NCBI RefSeq assembly: GCF_900184995.1
Contig: NZ_LT860097.1
Location: forward strand, 62,001-126,000
Length of the DNA: 64,000 nt
Direction of reading: 5' to 3'
DNA from: Konateibacter massiliensis
Lineage (GTDB): Bacteria; Bacillota; Clostridia; Lachnospirales; Lachnospiraceae
How positions within the stretch are numbered: position 1 is the first letter of the stretch; each line of letters opens with the position of its first letter. The notes beneath the pieces were generated by a model that made no database searches, was not told where the DNA came from, and saw only the letters and a list, made by a program, of their open reading frames with translations. Of the stretch, positions 57,931 through 64,000 are shown one piece after another. Position numbers and translations under genes: made by a program.

Positions 57931-59133
57931 TTGAAAAGAGCGTTAATTATCGGCTGCGGCGGAGTTGCACAGGTGGCAATCCACAAGTGCTGTCAAAATA
58001 GTGAGGTATTTGAGGAAATTATGATAGCGAGCCGCACGAAAAGTAAATGTGATAAATTAAAGGCAGAGCTGGAAGGAAAGACAAAGACGATTATCCACAC
58101 GGCACAGGTAGATGCGGACAATGTGGAGGAACTGGTGGCATTGATTAAGTTGTTCCAGCCGAAAGTGGTGCTCAATCTTGCACTGCCTTATCAGGACCTT
58201 ACCATAATGGATGCGTGTCTGGAGACAAAGACACACTATATTGACACGGCAAATTATGAGCCGTTAGATACGGCAAAATTTGAGTACAAATGGCAGTGGG
58301 AATACAAGGAAAGATTTGAGAAGGCAGGTATCATGGCACTTCTTGGAAGCGGTTTTGACCCGGGCGTGACCAGTGTTTTTTCAGCCTATGCCTTAAAGCA
58401 TGAGTTTGATGAAATCAATTATATTGATATTTTGGACTGCAACGGCGGTGACCATGGTTATCCTTTCGCGACAAACTTCAATCCGGAAATTAATATCCGC
58501 GAGGTTTCCGCAAACGGAAGCTACTGGGAAAACGGAGAATGGGTAGAAACAGAGCCGATGGAAATCAAGAGAGAATATGATTTCAAGGGTGTTGGAGTGA
58601 AGGATATGTATTTGCTGCACCATGAGGAGTTGGAATCTCTTGCAATCAACATGCCGGGTATCAAGAGAATTCGTTTTTTTATGACGTTTGGACAGAGCTA
58701 TCTGACCCATCTAAAATGTTTAGAAAATGTTGGAATGACCTCCATTGAGCCGATTGAGTTTGAGGGAAAACAGATTGTTCCGCTGCAGTTTTTAAAGGCG
58801 GTGCTTCCTGACCCTGCAAGCTTGGGACCTCGAACGGTCGGAAAGACAAATATCGGCTGCATTTTCAGAGGAAAAAAAGACGGAAAAGACAAAACCTATT
58901 ATCTGTACAACATCTGCGATCATCAGGAATGTTACAAGGAGGTAGGTTCACAGGCAATCAGCTATACAACCGGAGTACCGGCGATGATTGGAGCCATGCT
59001 TGTTATGAATGACACATGGACCGGTAAGGGTGTCTTTAATATAGAAGAGTTTGATCCGGACCCATTTATGGAGGCATTGAACAAATGGGGACTTCCTTGG
59101 GAGGAAGACTTTAATCCGGTTTTAGTGGACTAG
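57931..59133 (+). CDS. Carboxynorspermidine synthase (saccharopine dehydrogenase-like)
   Basis: 400 residues, TTG start at 57931 with AAGGAGG 8 nt upstream. Reduces the Schiff base of a diamine with aspartate semialdehyde to carboxy(nor)spermidine, using NADPH. N-terminal Rossmann loop ALIIGCGGVAQVAIHKC, LLGSGFDPGVTSVFSAYAL and the DCNGGDHG segment are family marks. Its partner, carboxynorspermidine decarboxylase, follows 13 nt later. With putrescine as substrate the pair would make spermidine without SpeE. Confidence 0.92.
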   Translation: MKRALIIGCGGVAQVAIHKCCQNSEVFEEIMIASRTKSKCDKLKAELEGKTKTIIHTAQVDADNVEELVALIKLFQPKVVLNLALPYQDLTIMDACLETKTHYIDTANYEPLDTAKFEYKWQWEYKERFEKAGIMALLGSGFDPGVTSVFSAYALKHEFDEINYIDILDCNGGDHGYPFATNFNPEINIREVSANGSYWENGEWVETEPMEIKREYDFKGVGVKDMYLLHHEELESLAINMPGIKRIRFFMTFGQSYLTHLKCLENVGMTSIEPIEFEGKQIVPLQFLKAVLPDPASLGPRTVGKTNIGCIFRGKKDGKDKTYYLYNICDHQECYKEVGSQAISYTTGVPAMIGAMLVMNDTWTGKGVFNIEEFDPDPFMEALNKWGLPWEEDFNPVLVD

Positions 59134-59146
59134 TTGGAGGAATTTT

Positions 59147-60271
59147 ATGAATTATGAGGAAATCCAAACGCCCTGCTATGTGGTGGAGGAAGAAAAATTA
59201 ATTCAAAATCTGGAGATTTTAAAAAGAGTCAGAGAGGAAACTGGCTGTCATATTTTGCTTGCACAGAAGTGTTTTTCGATGTATGCGACCTATCCTCTGA
59301 TTGGCAAATATTTAAACGGAACGACGTCAAGCGGCCTGTATGAGGCAAGGCTTGCGCATGAATATATGGAGGGGGAAAACCATATTTATGCGGCGGCTTA
59401 CCGCGAGGAGGAGATGGAAGAAATTTTTACCATTTGCGACCACATCGTGTTTAACTCCTTCGGGCAATGGGAAAAATACAGACACTTGGCGGCAAAATAT
59501 AAAAAAGAATGCGGCATCCGCATCAATCCGGAATACTCTACGCAGGAGGGACATGCAATCTATGATCCCTGCGCCCCATTTTCTAGAATGGGCGTCACGA
59601 AGGAAAACTTTCGAGAGGATTTGCTGGAGGGAATTTCGGGACTTCATTTTCATACGCTTTGTGAGCAAAATTCAGATGATTTACTCACAACACTTCAGGC
59701 GGTGGAGGAGCAGTTCGGACATCTCCTCTATCAGATGAAATGGCTGAATTTTGGGGGCGGACACCATATCACGAGAGAGGATTATGATATTCAAACTCTT
59801 GTTAGCTGTATCAATCATATGAAAGAAAAATATGATTTGGAAATTTATCTGGAGCCGGGGGAGGCAGTTGCGTTGAATGCAGGCTATCTTGTCACGACAG
59901 TGCTTGATGTGATACACAACGGAATGCCGATTGCGATTTTGGATACCTCCGCCGCCTGTCATATGCCGGACGTGTTGGAAATGCCTTATCGTCCCAATAT
60001 TGTAGATGCAGGAGAGCCGGGAGAAAAGCCGTACACCTATCGGCTTGGAGGTCCTACCTGTCTGGCTGGAGATGTGATAGGGGATTATTCCTTCGAAAAA
60101 TCGCTGGAGATCGGTTCAAGGCTGCTGCTCTGTGACATGGCAATTTATTCGATGGTGAAAAACAATACGTTTAACGGGATGAAGCTGCCTGCGATTGCAT
60201 TGAGCCGAAATGGTGAGATTGAAATTGTAAAAGAATTCGGTTATGAGGATTTTAAGATGAGATTATCATAA
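59147..60271 (+). CDS. nspC: Carboxynorspermidine decarboxylase
   Basis: 374 residues, fold-type III PLP enzyme. PLP lysine in LLAQKCFSMYATYP near residue 40, glycine-rich LNFGGGHHIT, EPGEAVALNAGYLV and the C-terminal LGGPTCLAGDVIGDY with the active-site cysteine. Decarboxylates carboxyspermidine or carboxynorspermidine. GGAGG before ATG 59147. Last enzyme of the polyamine operon. Confidence 0.94.
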   Translation: MNYEEIQTPCYVVEEEKLIQNLEILKRVREETGCHILLAQKCFSMYATYPLIGKYLNGTTSSGLYEARLAHEYMEGENHIYAAAYREEEMEEIFTICDHIVFNSFGQWEKYRHLAAKYKKECGIRINPEYSTQEGHAIYDPCAPFSRMGVTKENFREDLLEGISGLHFHTLCEQNSDDLLTTLQAVEEQFGHLLYQMKWLNFGGGHHITREDYDIQTLVSCINHMKEKYDLEIYLEPGEAVALNAGYLVTTVLDVIHNGMPIAILDTSAACHMPDVLEMPYRPNIVDAGEPGEKPYTYRLGGPTCLAGDVIGDYSFEKSLEIGSRLLLCDMAIYSMVKNNTFNGMKLPAIALSRNGEIEIVKEFGYEDFKMRLS

Positions 60272-60303
60272 CGGGGAGATAGAAGGCCAGCCGGGGTGAA
60301 GGA

Positions 60304-61788
60304 ATGAGAATAGGAATGTTTATGCCTTTTTGGAAAGAGATGTCTTTGAAAAACAAATTATATTCCATTATGTTAAGTGTCGGAGTGCTCATGGCATTGG
60401 TTATTCTGGTAAATACGAGGATAATCTATGTATTTATTGATGATGTGAGGGTACTCATGGACGATAATTTAACCAGTTATAAATTTCAAGAGGCGTTGGG
60501 GAATGAAGTGGACAGCTTTGCAAAGCTGATACGAAACAATACATCGGAAAATGAAAAGCTGTTTTCGGAGGCTTGCAGTGGGACGGAGAAAACATTGCTT
60601 AGCCTCCCCTATGATTATACCCAGATAGGGGAAGCGAGATATGCGATTACATGGAATATTCGAAACAGTTATGGAGAATACAAAAAACAAAGAGATAAAG
60701 TATTAGAAATGCGCTCTAATGAGACCGGCTATATCACAGAGGTATATAAGGCGTATCAAATGCAGGAGTATTTGCAGGACTACACCGCGCGTCTGATGAA
60801 AGAGGTGCTGGATGGGGGAAATATTTATTATGAGGAGCGCGTGGCTTTTTTAAAGCAGCTTCCTTATGTAGTGTTTGGCAGTGCAATTATGGCACTGGCT
60901 TTGTTTTTTTATTTGACAAGAATGCTGACGAAAAATATGATCACAGTGCTTTCAGATTTGGTTGTGGCATCAAAAGGAATTGAAAAAAACGACTTTTCGA
61001 TACCGGATGTAATCTGGGAAGGAAAGGATGAGGTCGGACAGCTTGTGTATGCTTTTAATAAAATGAAGCATTCAACGCAGGATTATGTCCAGACCTTGGA
61101 GGAAAAACGTGAGGTGGAGGAAAGGCTTTATGAACAGGATTTAGAGAGAGCCGAATTGGAGCAGCGCTTTTCGGAAGCCCAGCTTCAATTGCTCAAGAGC
61201 CAGTTAAACCCTCATTTTCTTTTTAATACCTTAAATATGATTTCAAGGATGGCGCAGATGGAGGAAGCACCAATATCGCATGAAATGCTTATTGTTTTGA
61301 GTAATCTATTGAGATATAGTCTGAGAACGACAGCTCCTTTTGCTCCTCTCAATCAGGAATTGAAGGTTGTGGAAGACTACATGTACATTCAAGAGAAGCG
61401 GTTTGGCGATAGAATTAGCTGGAAAATAGACTGTCAGGTACAGTCTCAAATGATTGAATTGCCGGTCTTTTTACTTCAGCCGTTGGTTGAGAATGCAGTT
61501 ATTCATGGAATTTCTATGAAGGAGGAGGGGGGCAGCATTTTGGTTTGTATCAGGCAGGAGGAAGACCAGCTTTTTATTGTGGTTGAGGATACCGGACTGG
61601 GTATGACAAGCGAGAAACTGGAGCAAATCCGAAATGCAATTAAACAACGTGGAACTGGTGTCGGTATCGGAATGGGAAATATTTATCGAAGGATTTCGGC
61701 TTATTATGAGCAGGGGGAAGTTTCGGTAGATAGCCGGGAAAATGAGGGAACCCGTATCCAGATTACGTTGGGAAGGAGAAAACAGTAA
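60304..61788 (+). CDS. Sensor histidine kinase (YesM/LytS-type)
   Basis: 494 residues. Two membrane helices (about 19-40 and 183-205) bracket a ~140-residue extracytoplasmic sensor region. A HAMP domain (DLVVASKGIEKNDFS) and short coiled coil follow, then the phospho-acceptor His in SQLNPHFLFNTLNMI and a HATPase domain (LVENAVIHGIS, EDTGLGMTSEKLEQI, GVGIGMGNIYRRI). The next gene overlaps the stop and encodes an AraC-type response regulator, the usual YesM-YesN pair for carbohydrate sensing. It is 32 nt after nspC, so read-through from the polyamine operon is possible. Confidence 0.9.
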   Translation: MRIGMFMPFWKEMSLKNKLYSIMLSVGVLMALVILVNTRIIYVFIDDVRVLMDDNLTSYKFQEALGNEVDSFAKLIRNNTSENEKLFSEACSGTEKTLLSLPYDYTQIGEARYAITWNIRNSYGEYKKQRDKVLEMRSNETGYITEVYKAYQMQEYLQDYTARLMKEVLDGGNIYYEERVAFLKQLPYVVFGSAIMALALFFYLTRMLTKNMITVLSDLVVASKGIEKNDFSIPDVIWEGKDEVGQLVYAFNKMKHSTQDYVQTLEEKREVEERLYEQDLERAELEQRFSEAQLQLLKSQLNPHFLFNTLNMISRMAQMEEAPISHEMLIVLSNLLRYSLRTTAPFAPLNQELKVVEDYMYIQEKRFGDRISWKIDCQVQSQMIELPVFLLQPLVENAVIHGISMKEEGGSILVCIRQEEDQLFIVVEDTGLGMTSEKLEQIRNAIKQRGTGVGIGMGNIYRRISAYYEQGEVSVDSRENEGTRIQITLGRRKQ

Positions 61789-62621
61789 TGTATCGGATTT
61801 TAATTGCAGAAGATGAATTGATTGAGAGAATGATGCTAAAAAAAACCTTACAGAAAAAATTTATGGAAACCTGTGAGATTTTAGAGGCAGAGAACGGAAA
61901 AAAAGCATTGGAGATTTTTCGAAGCACTGATATTGATATTGTGATTTTGGACATTGAAATGCCTGGTATAAAGGGGATTGAAGCAGCTGAAATTATGCGG
62001 CGGGAAAAAGAGGGGTTTTGCATTATTTTTCTCACGGCATATGATAAATTTGAGTACGCCAAAAAGGCAATCAGCGTACATGCGCTGGAATATTTATTAA
62101 AGCCTTATTCAGAAAAAGAACTGGTTTTTGTGGTGGAAGAGGCGCTTCATCTGGCGGAGGAGTATGGAGAAAGAAAGTGGAATGATAATTATACTTCACG
62201 TGTCATGGAGCTTATGAAAAGTGAGGGAACAAAAAAGGATAGTGTACCGGAGGTATTGGCCAGTGAAGAAGAGAATGTAAGCCGGTTTAATGTGCTCGTA
62301 TCCATGATGGAGGAATATGTCAGAGGGAATTATATGAATGACATTTCGATGCAGGAAGCGGCAAGGGCAATCAGCTACTCAGAGCCTTATTTCTGTAAAA
62401 TGTTTAAACAGCAATTCGGACTGAACTTTACGACGTATTTGACGGAGTATCGTATGAATGAGGCAAAAAAGCTGCTGAAGCAGCCGAATATAAGTGTTAA
62501 GGAAGTGGGGGTTAAGGTGGGATATCCTGACTCTAGCTATTTTGCCAGAGTATTTAAAAGAATTATAGGAATCAGCCCTTCCGAATATCAGGTACAAAAA
62601 TTAAAGGAATTTTCAGAATAG
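61788..62621 (+). CDS. AraC-family response regulator (YesN-type)
   Basis: 277 residues. Receiver domain with phospho-acceptor Asp55 in IVILDIEMPG, acidic pair EDE near residues 8-10, and LTAYDKFEYAKKA. C-terminal AraC double helix-turn-helix (MQEAARAISYSEPYFCKMFKQQFGLNF, VKEVGVKVGYPDSSYFARVFKRIIGISPSEYQ, cores only). Starts inside the kinase stop region. A sugar ABC transporter gene begins 1 kb downstream, beyond an IS200 element, and is a likely target. Confidence 0.92.
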   Translation: MYRILIAEDELIERMMLKKTLQKKFMETCEILEAENGKKALEIFRSTDIDIVILDIEMPGIKGIEAAEIMRREKEGFCIIFLTAYDKFEYAKKAISVHALEYLLKPYSEKELVFVVEEALHLAEEYGERKWNDNYTSRVMELMKSEGTKKDSVPEVLASEEENVSRFNVLVSMMEEYVRGNYMNDISMQEAARAISYSEPYFCKMFKQQFGLNFTTYLTEYRMNEAKKLLKQPNISVKEVGVKVGYPDSSYFARVFKRIIGISPSEYQVQKLKEFSE

Positions 62622-62632
62622 GAATAAAGATG

Positions 62633-62667
62633 GTGCTGCCGTTTGAAAAAATGGCAGCACTTTTTTT
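62633..62667 (+). terminator. Intrinsic terminator of the two-component operon
   Basis: GTGCTGCC/GGCAGCAC stem (62633-62640, 62653-62660) followed by seven T. Confidence 0.88.
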
Positions 62668-62802
62668 GTATAAACAGAAAAAATAAACCTCCGGCTATGC
62701 CGGTGGTCCCACGGTTTTGCTTTAGCTTCAAGCAAAAAACCTCCTATGTTATAATAATTGCGGGTTTAGCCAACCACAAAAAAGACATAGGAGGTATCCA
62801 AA

Positions 62803-63276
62803 ATGGATATGAATAGTTTAGCCCATACTAAATGGGAATGCAAGTATCATTTGGTATTTGCACCAAAATACAGAAGACAGATAGTATATGGAAAAATTAA
62901 AGCAGATATTGCTCAAATATTAAGTACATTATGTAAGCGTAAAGGAATAGAGATAATGGAAGCAGAATGTTGTGTGGATCATATTCACATGTTAGTTAGA
63001 ATACCACCCAAATATAGTGTGTCTGAAATAATGGGATATCTAAAAGGAAAAAGTTCACTGATGATATTTGAAAGACATGCTAATCTAAAATATAAGTATG
63101 GAAATCGCCATTTTTGGTGTAGAGGATATTATGTAGATACGGTAGGAAAAAATACAAAGAAGATACAAGAATATATTGCAAATCAATTGAAAGAAGATCA
63201 TGAATCGGATCAAATGACATTGAATGAATATATAGACCCGTTCACGGGTGAGCCAGTACAAAAAAGCAAGAAGTAG
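62803..63276 (+). CDS. tnpA: IS200/IS605-family transposase TnpA (HUH Y1 type)
   Basis: 157 residues. Single-strand transposase of the Y1 class. HUH motif in CCVDHIHMLVRIPP (His-x-His), catalytic tyrosine in RGYYVDTVGKN with downstream helix KKIQEYIANQL. YHLVFAPKYRRQIVYG at the start is a typical IS200 sequence. Slightly longer than many TnpA (~140-150) because of a C-terminal tail ending DPFTGEPVQKSKK. The gene appears intact. Confidence 0.95.
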   Translation: MDMNSLAHTKWECKYHLVFAPKYRRQIVYGKIKADIAQILSTLCKRKGIEIMEAECCVDHIHMLVRIPPKYSVSEIMGYLKGKSSLMIFERHANLKYKYGNRHFWCRGYYVDTVGKNTKKIQEYIANQLKEDHESDQMTLNEYIDPFTGEPVQKSKK

Positions 63277-63452
63277 TCCCTGAAAGGGAAGCTAGGGAAT
63301 AAAGCTATAATGAAAGGCTCAAGGAGCTTGCAGGAGTAAGGAGGCAATAAAAAAGGCCCTTTAGGGCTGCCTGAGAAGGAAGTGCGGTTGGCAAAACCAT
63401 CAGGCGCCTCCGGGCGCAAGCAGGGAATAGACCCTTACAGGGTCAGAGCAAG
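63277..63452 (+). other. Structured non-coding 3' part of the IS200-like element
   Basis: Between tnpA and the right-end hairpin lie several small stems: TCCCTGAAAGGGA (63277-63289), GGCCCTTTAGGGC (63354-63366), GCGCCTCCGGGCGC (63404-63417) and GACCCTTACAGGGTC (63430-63444). A possible transcript with regular hairpins, or structure used in transposition. No open frame of note. Confidence 0.5.
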
Positions 63453-63533
63453 CCACCGGCTAAGCCGGTGGTCTTGACTTATAAAAGATTAAAATTGTCC
63501 TTTGAATAATAAAAATATCCGATATTTTTTTCT

Positions 63534-63551
63534 GGTGATGTCACCTATAAT
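63534..63551 (+). promoter_or_regulatory. Palindrome touching the -10 of the sugar ABC operon
   Basis: GGTGATGTCACC (63534-63545), a perfect 12-bp palindrome, is directly followed by TATAAT (63546-63551). The -35 is weak. An activator or repressor site is plausible. The start codon is 42 nt on. Confidence 0.5.
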
Positions 63552-63592
63552 CTAGTTGTAAGCAAGAAGCCACGAAAGGAGGATGGGAGATA

Positions 63593-64000
63593 GTGGAAGA
63601 ATTATTTCGCATGGAAGGAATAAGCAAAAGTTTTCCGGGTGTAAAAGCCTTGGATAAAGTATCCATGAATGTATGTAAGGGTGAAGTGCTTGGACTCGTT
63701 GGTGAGAATGGAGCAGGCAAGTCTACACTAATGAAAATACTGTCAGGAGTTCATCGAGCTGACGAGGGAGATATCTATATAGAAGGTGAAAAGGTAGTAA
63801 TTGACTCTGTCAGCAAGGCTCATGACCTGGGAATAAGTATTATTATGCAGGAGCTGAATATGTGCGGTCACTTAAGTGTGGCAGATAATATTTTTATCGG
63901 AAGAGCGCACAAAAAGGGATTGTTTATAGATGACAAGAAAATGCATGAGGAAGCCCAAAAAATATTGGATGATTTGGGGATTGAGCTGTCTACTTATACA
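63593..64000 (+). CDS. Sugar ABC transporter ATP-binding protein (MglA/RbsA-type), 3' truncated by window edge
   Basis: The frame is open to the window end; 136 residues are visible. GTG start 63593 with AAAGGAGG about 10 nt upstream. It begins EELFRMEGISKSFPGVKALDKVSM and has Walker A GLVGENGAGKSTLMK, then IIMQELNMCGHLSVADNIFIG with the Q-loop. These are hallmarks of the first half of the double-ATPase MglA/RbsA/XylG type that imports galactose, ribose or similar sugars. The signature and second half lie beyond the window. Confidence 0.9.
   Translation, partial: MEELFRMEGISKSFPGVKALDKVSMNVCKGEVLGLVGENGAGKSTLMKILSGVHRADEGDIYIEGEKVVIDSVSKAHDLGISIIMQELNMCGHLSVADNIFIGRAHKKGLFIDDKKMHEEAQKILDDLGIELSTYT

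Larger units (their letters stand above)
62688..63471 (+). mobile_element. IS200-like element (tnpA only)
   Basis: Bounded by two related hairpins, as IS200/IS605 elements are: left CCTCCGGC-TAT-GCCGGTGG (62688-62706) and right CCACCGGC-TAA-GCCGGTGG (63453-63471). No terminal inverted repeats of the DDE type. Exact ends may lie a few bases outside the hairpins. There is no tnpB. It separates the two-component pair from the sugar ABC transporter. Confidence 0.82.

Overview
The window looks like an ordinary chromosomal stretch of an anaerobic, low-to-mid GC Firmicute of the class Clostridia, most likely a member of the Lachnospiraceae. I infer this from the gene styles (T-box leuA, ZTP-riboswitch purH, CIRCE-groESL, thyA-folA pair, cysteine-rich Lgt variant, carboxynorspermidine polyamine route, YesMN-type two-component pair, LytTR/DUF3021 cassette). 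I cannot name the species from sequence alone. No rRNA, CRISPR array or prophage is visible. There is one complete tRNA (Gly-GCC, minus strand).

Layout. 0-8.3 kb: the end of an EutP/PduV-type GTPase, a GNAT acetyltransferase, lgt, tRNA-Gly, a ROK sugar kinase, a secreted Ig-like protein, thyA-folA, ilvE and a peptidoglycan-binding envelope protein. 8.3-12.8 kb: carAB behind a promoter overlapped by two ARG-box-like palindromes. 12.9-17.55 kb: a visibly AT-rich accessory island between carB and nfo. It holds a C-terminal scrap of a DUF262/DUF1524-like gene, a PHP-nuclease + SMC-like ATPase fusion (TrlF type), an AlbA_2/Schlafen-like ATP-binding protein with an in-frame 27-bp tandem repeat, and a tRNA-Asn-like remnant at the far edge. 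17.6-30.6 kb: nfo, metY, a CPBP protease, gltBD, and an ABC exporter with its LytTR/DUF3021 regulators. 30.6-33.3 kb: a leucine T-box (specifier CUA) drives a 2-isopropylmalate synthase that carries a full AraC-type DNA-binding domain at its C terminus. 33.5-48.3 kb: ECF sigma/anti-sigma/DUF4349 operon, an OGG-type glycosylase, CIRCE-groESL, a three-gene ABC-2 exporter behind a structured leader, guaB, tandem amidases, and a TruA paralogue with Glu at the catalytic Asp position. 48.3-54.1 kb: ZTP riboswitch-purH, a metal-binding HMA protein, a GntR-ABC operon with an inverted-repeat operator, nrdR and a canonical truA. 54.1-60.3 kb: a five-gene polyamine operon (speA-speE-speB-carboxynorspermidine synthase-nspC) behind a roughly 500-nt leader with an intrinsic terminator just before speA. 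60.3-64 kb: a histidine kinase/AraC response regulator pair, an IS200-like element, and the start of a sugar ABC ATPase.

How it works together: most genes serve amino-acid, nucleotide and polyamine synthesis and are controlled by RNA (T-box, ZTP riboswitch, the speA leader) or DNA palindromes (CIRCE, ARG-like boxes, GntR operator). The leads I consider most worth checking are the LeuA-AraC fusion under its T-box, the speA leader, the structured leader before the ABC-2 exporter, the PHP-SMC/AlbA_2 island with its edge remnants, the Glu-substituted TruA, and a 108-bp cruciform after guaB.
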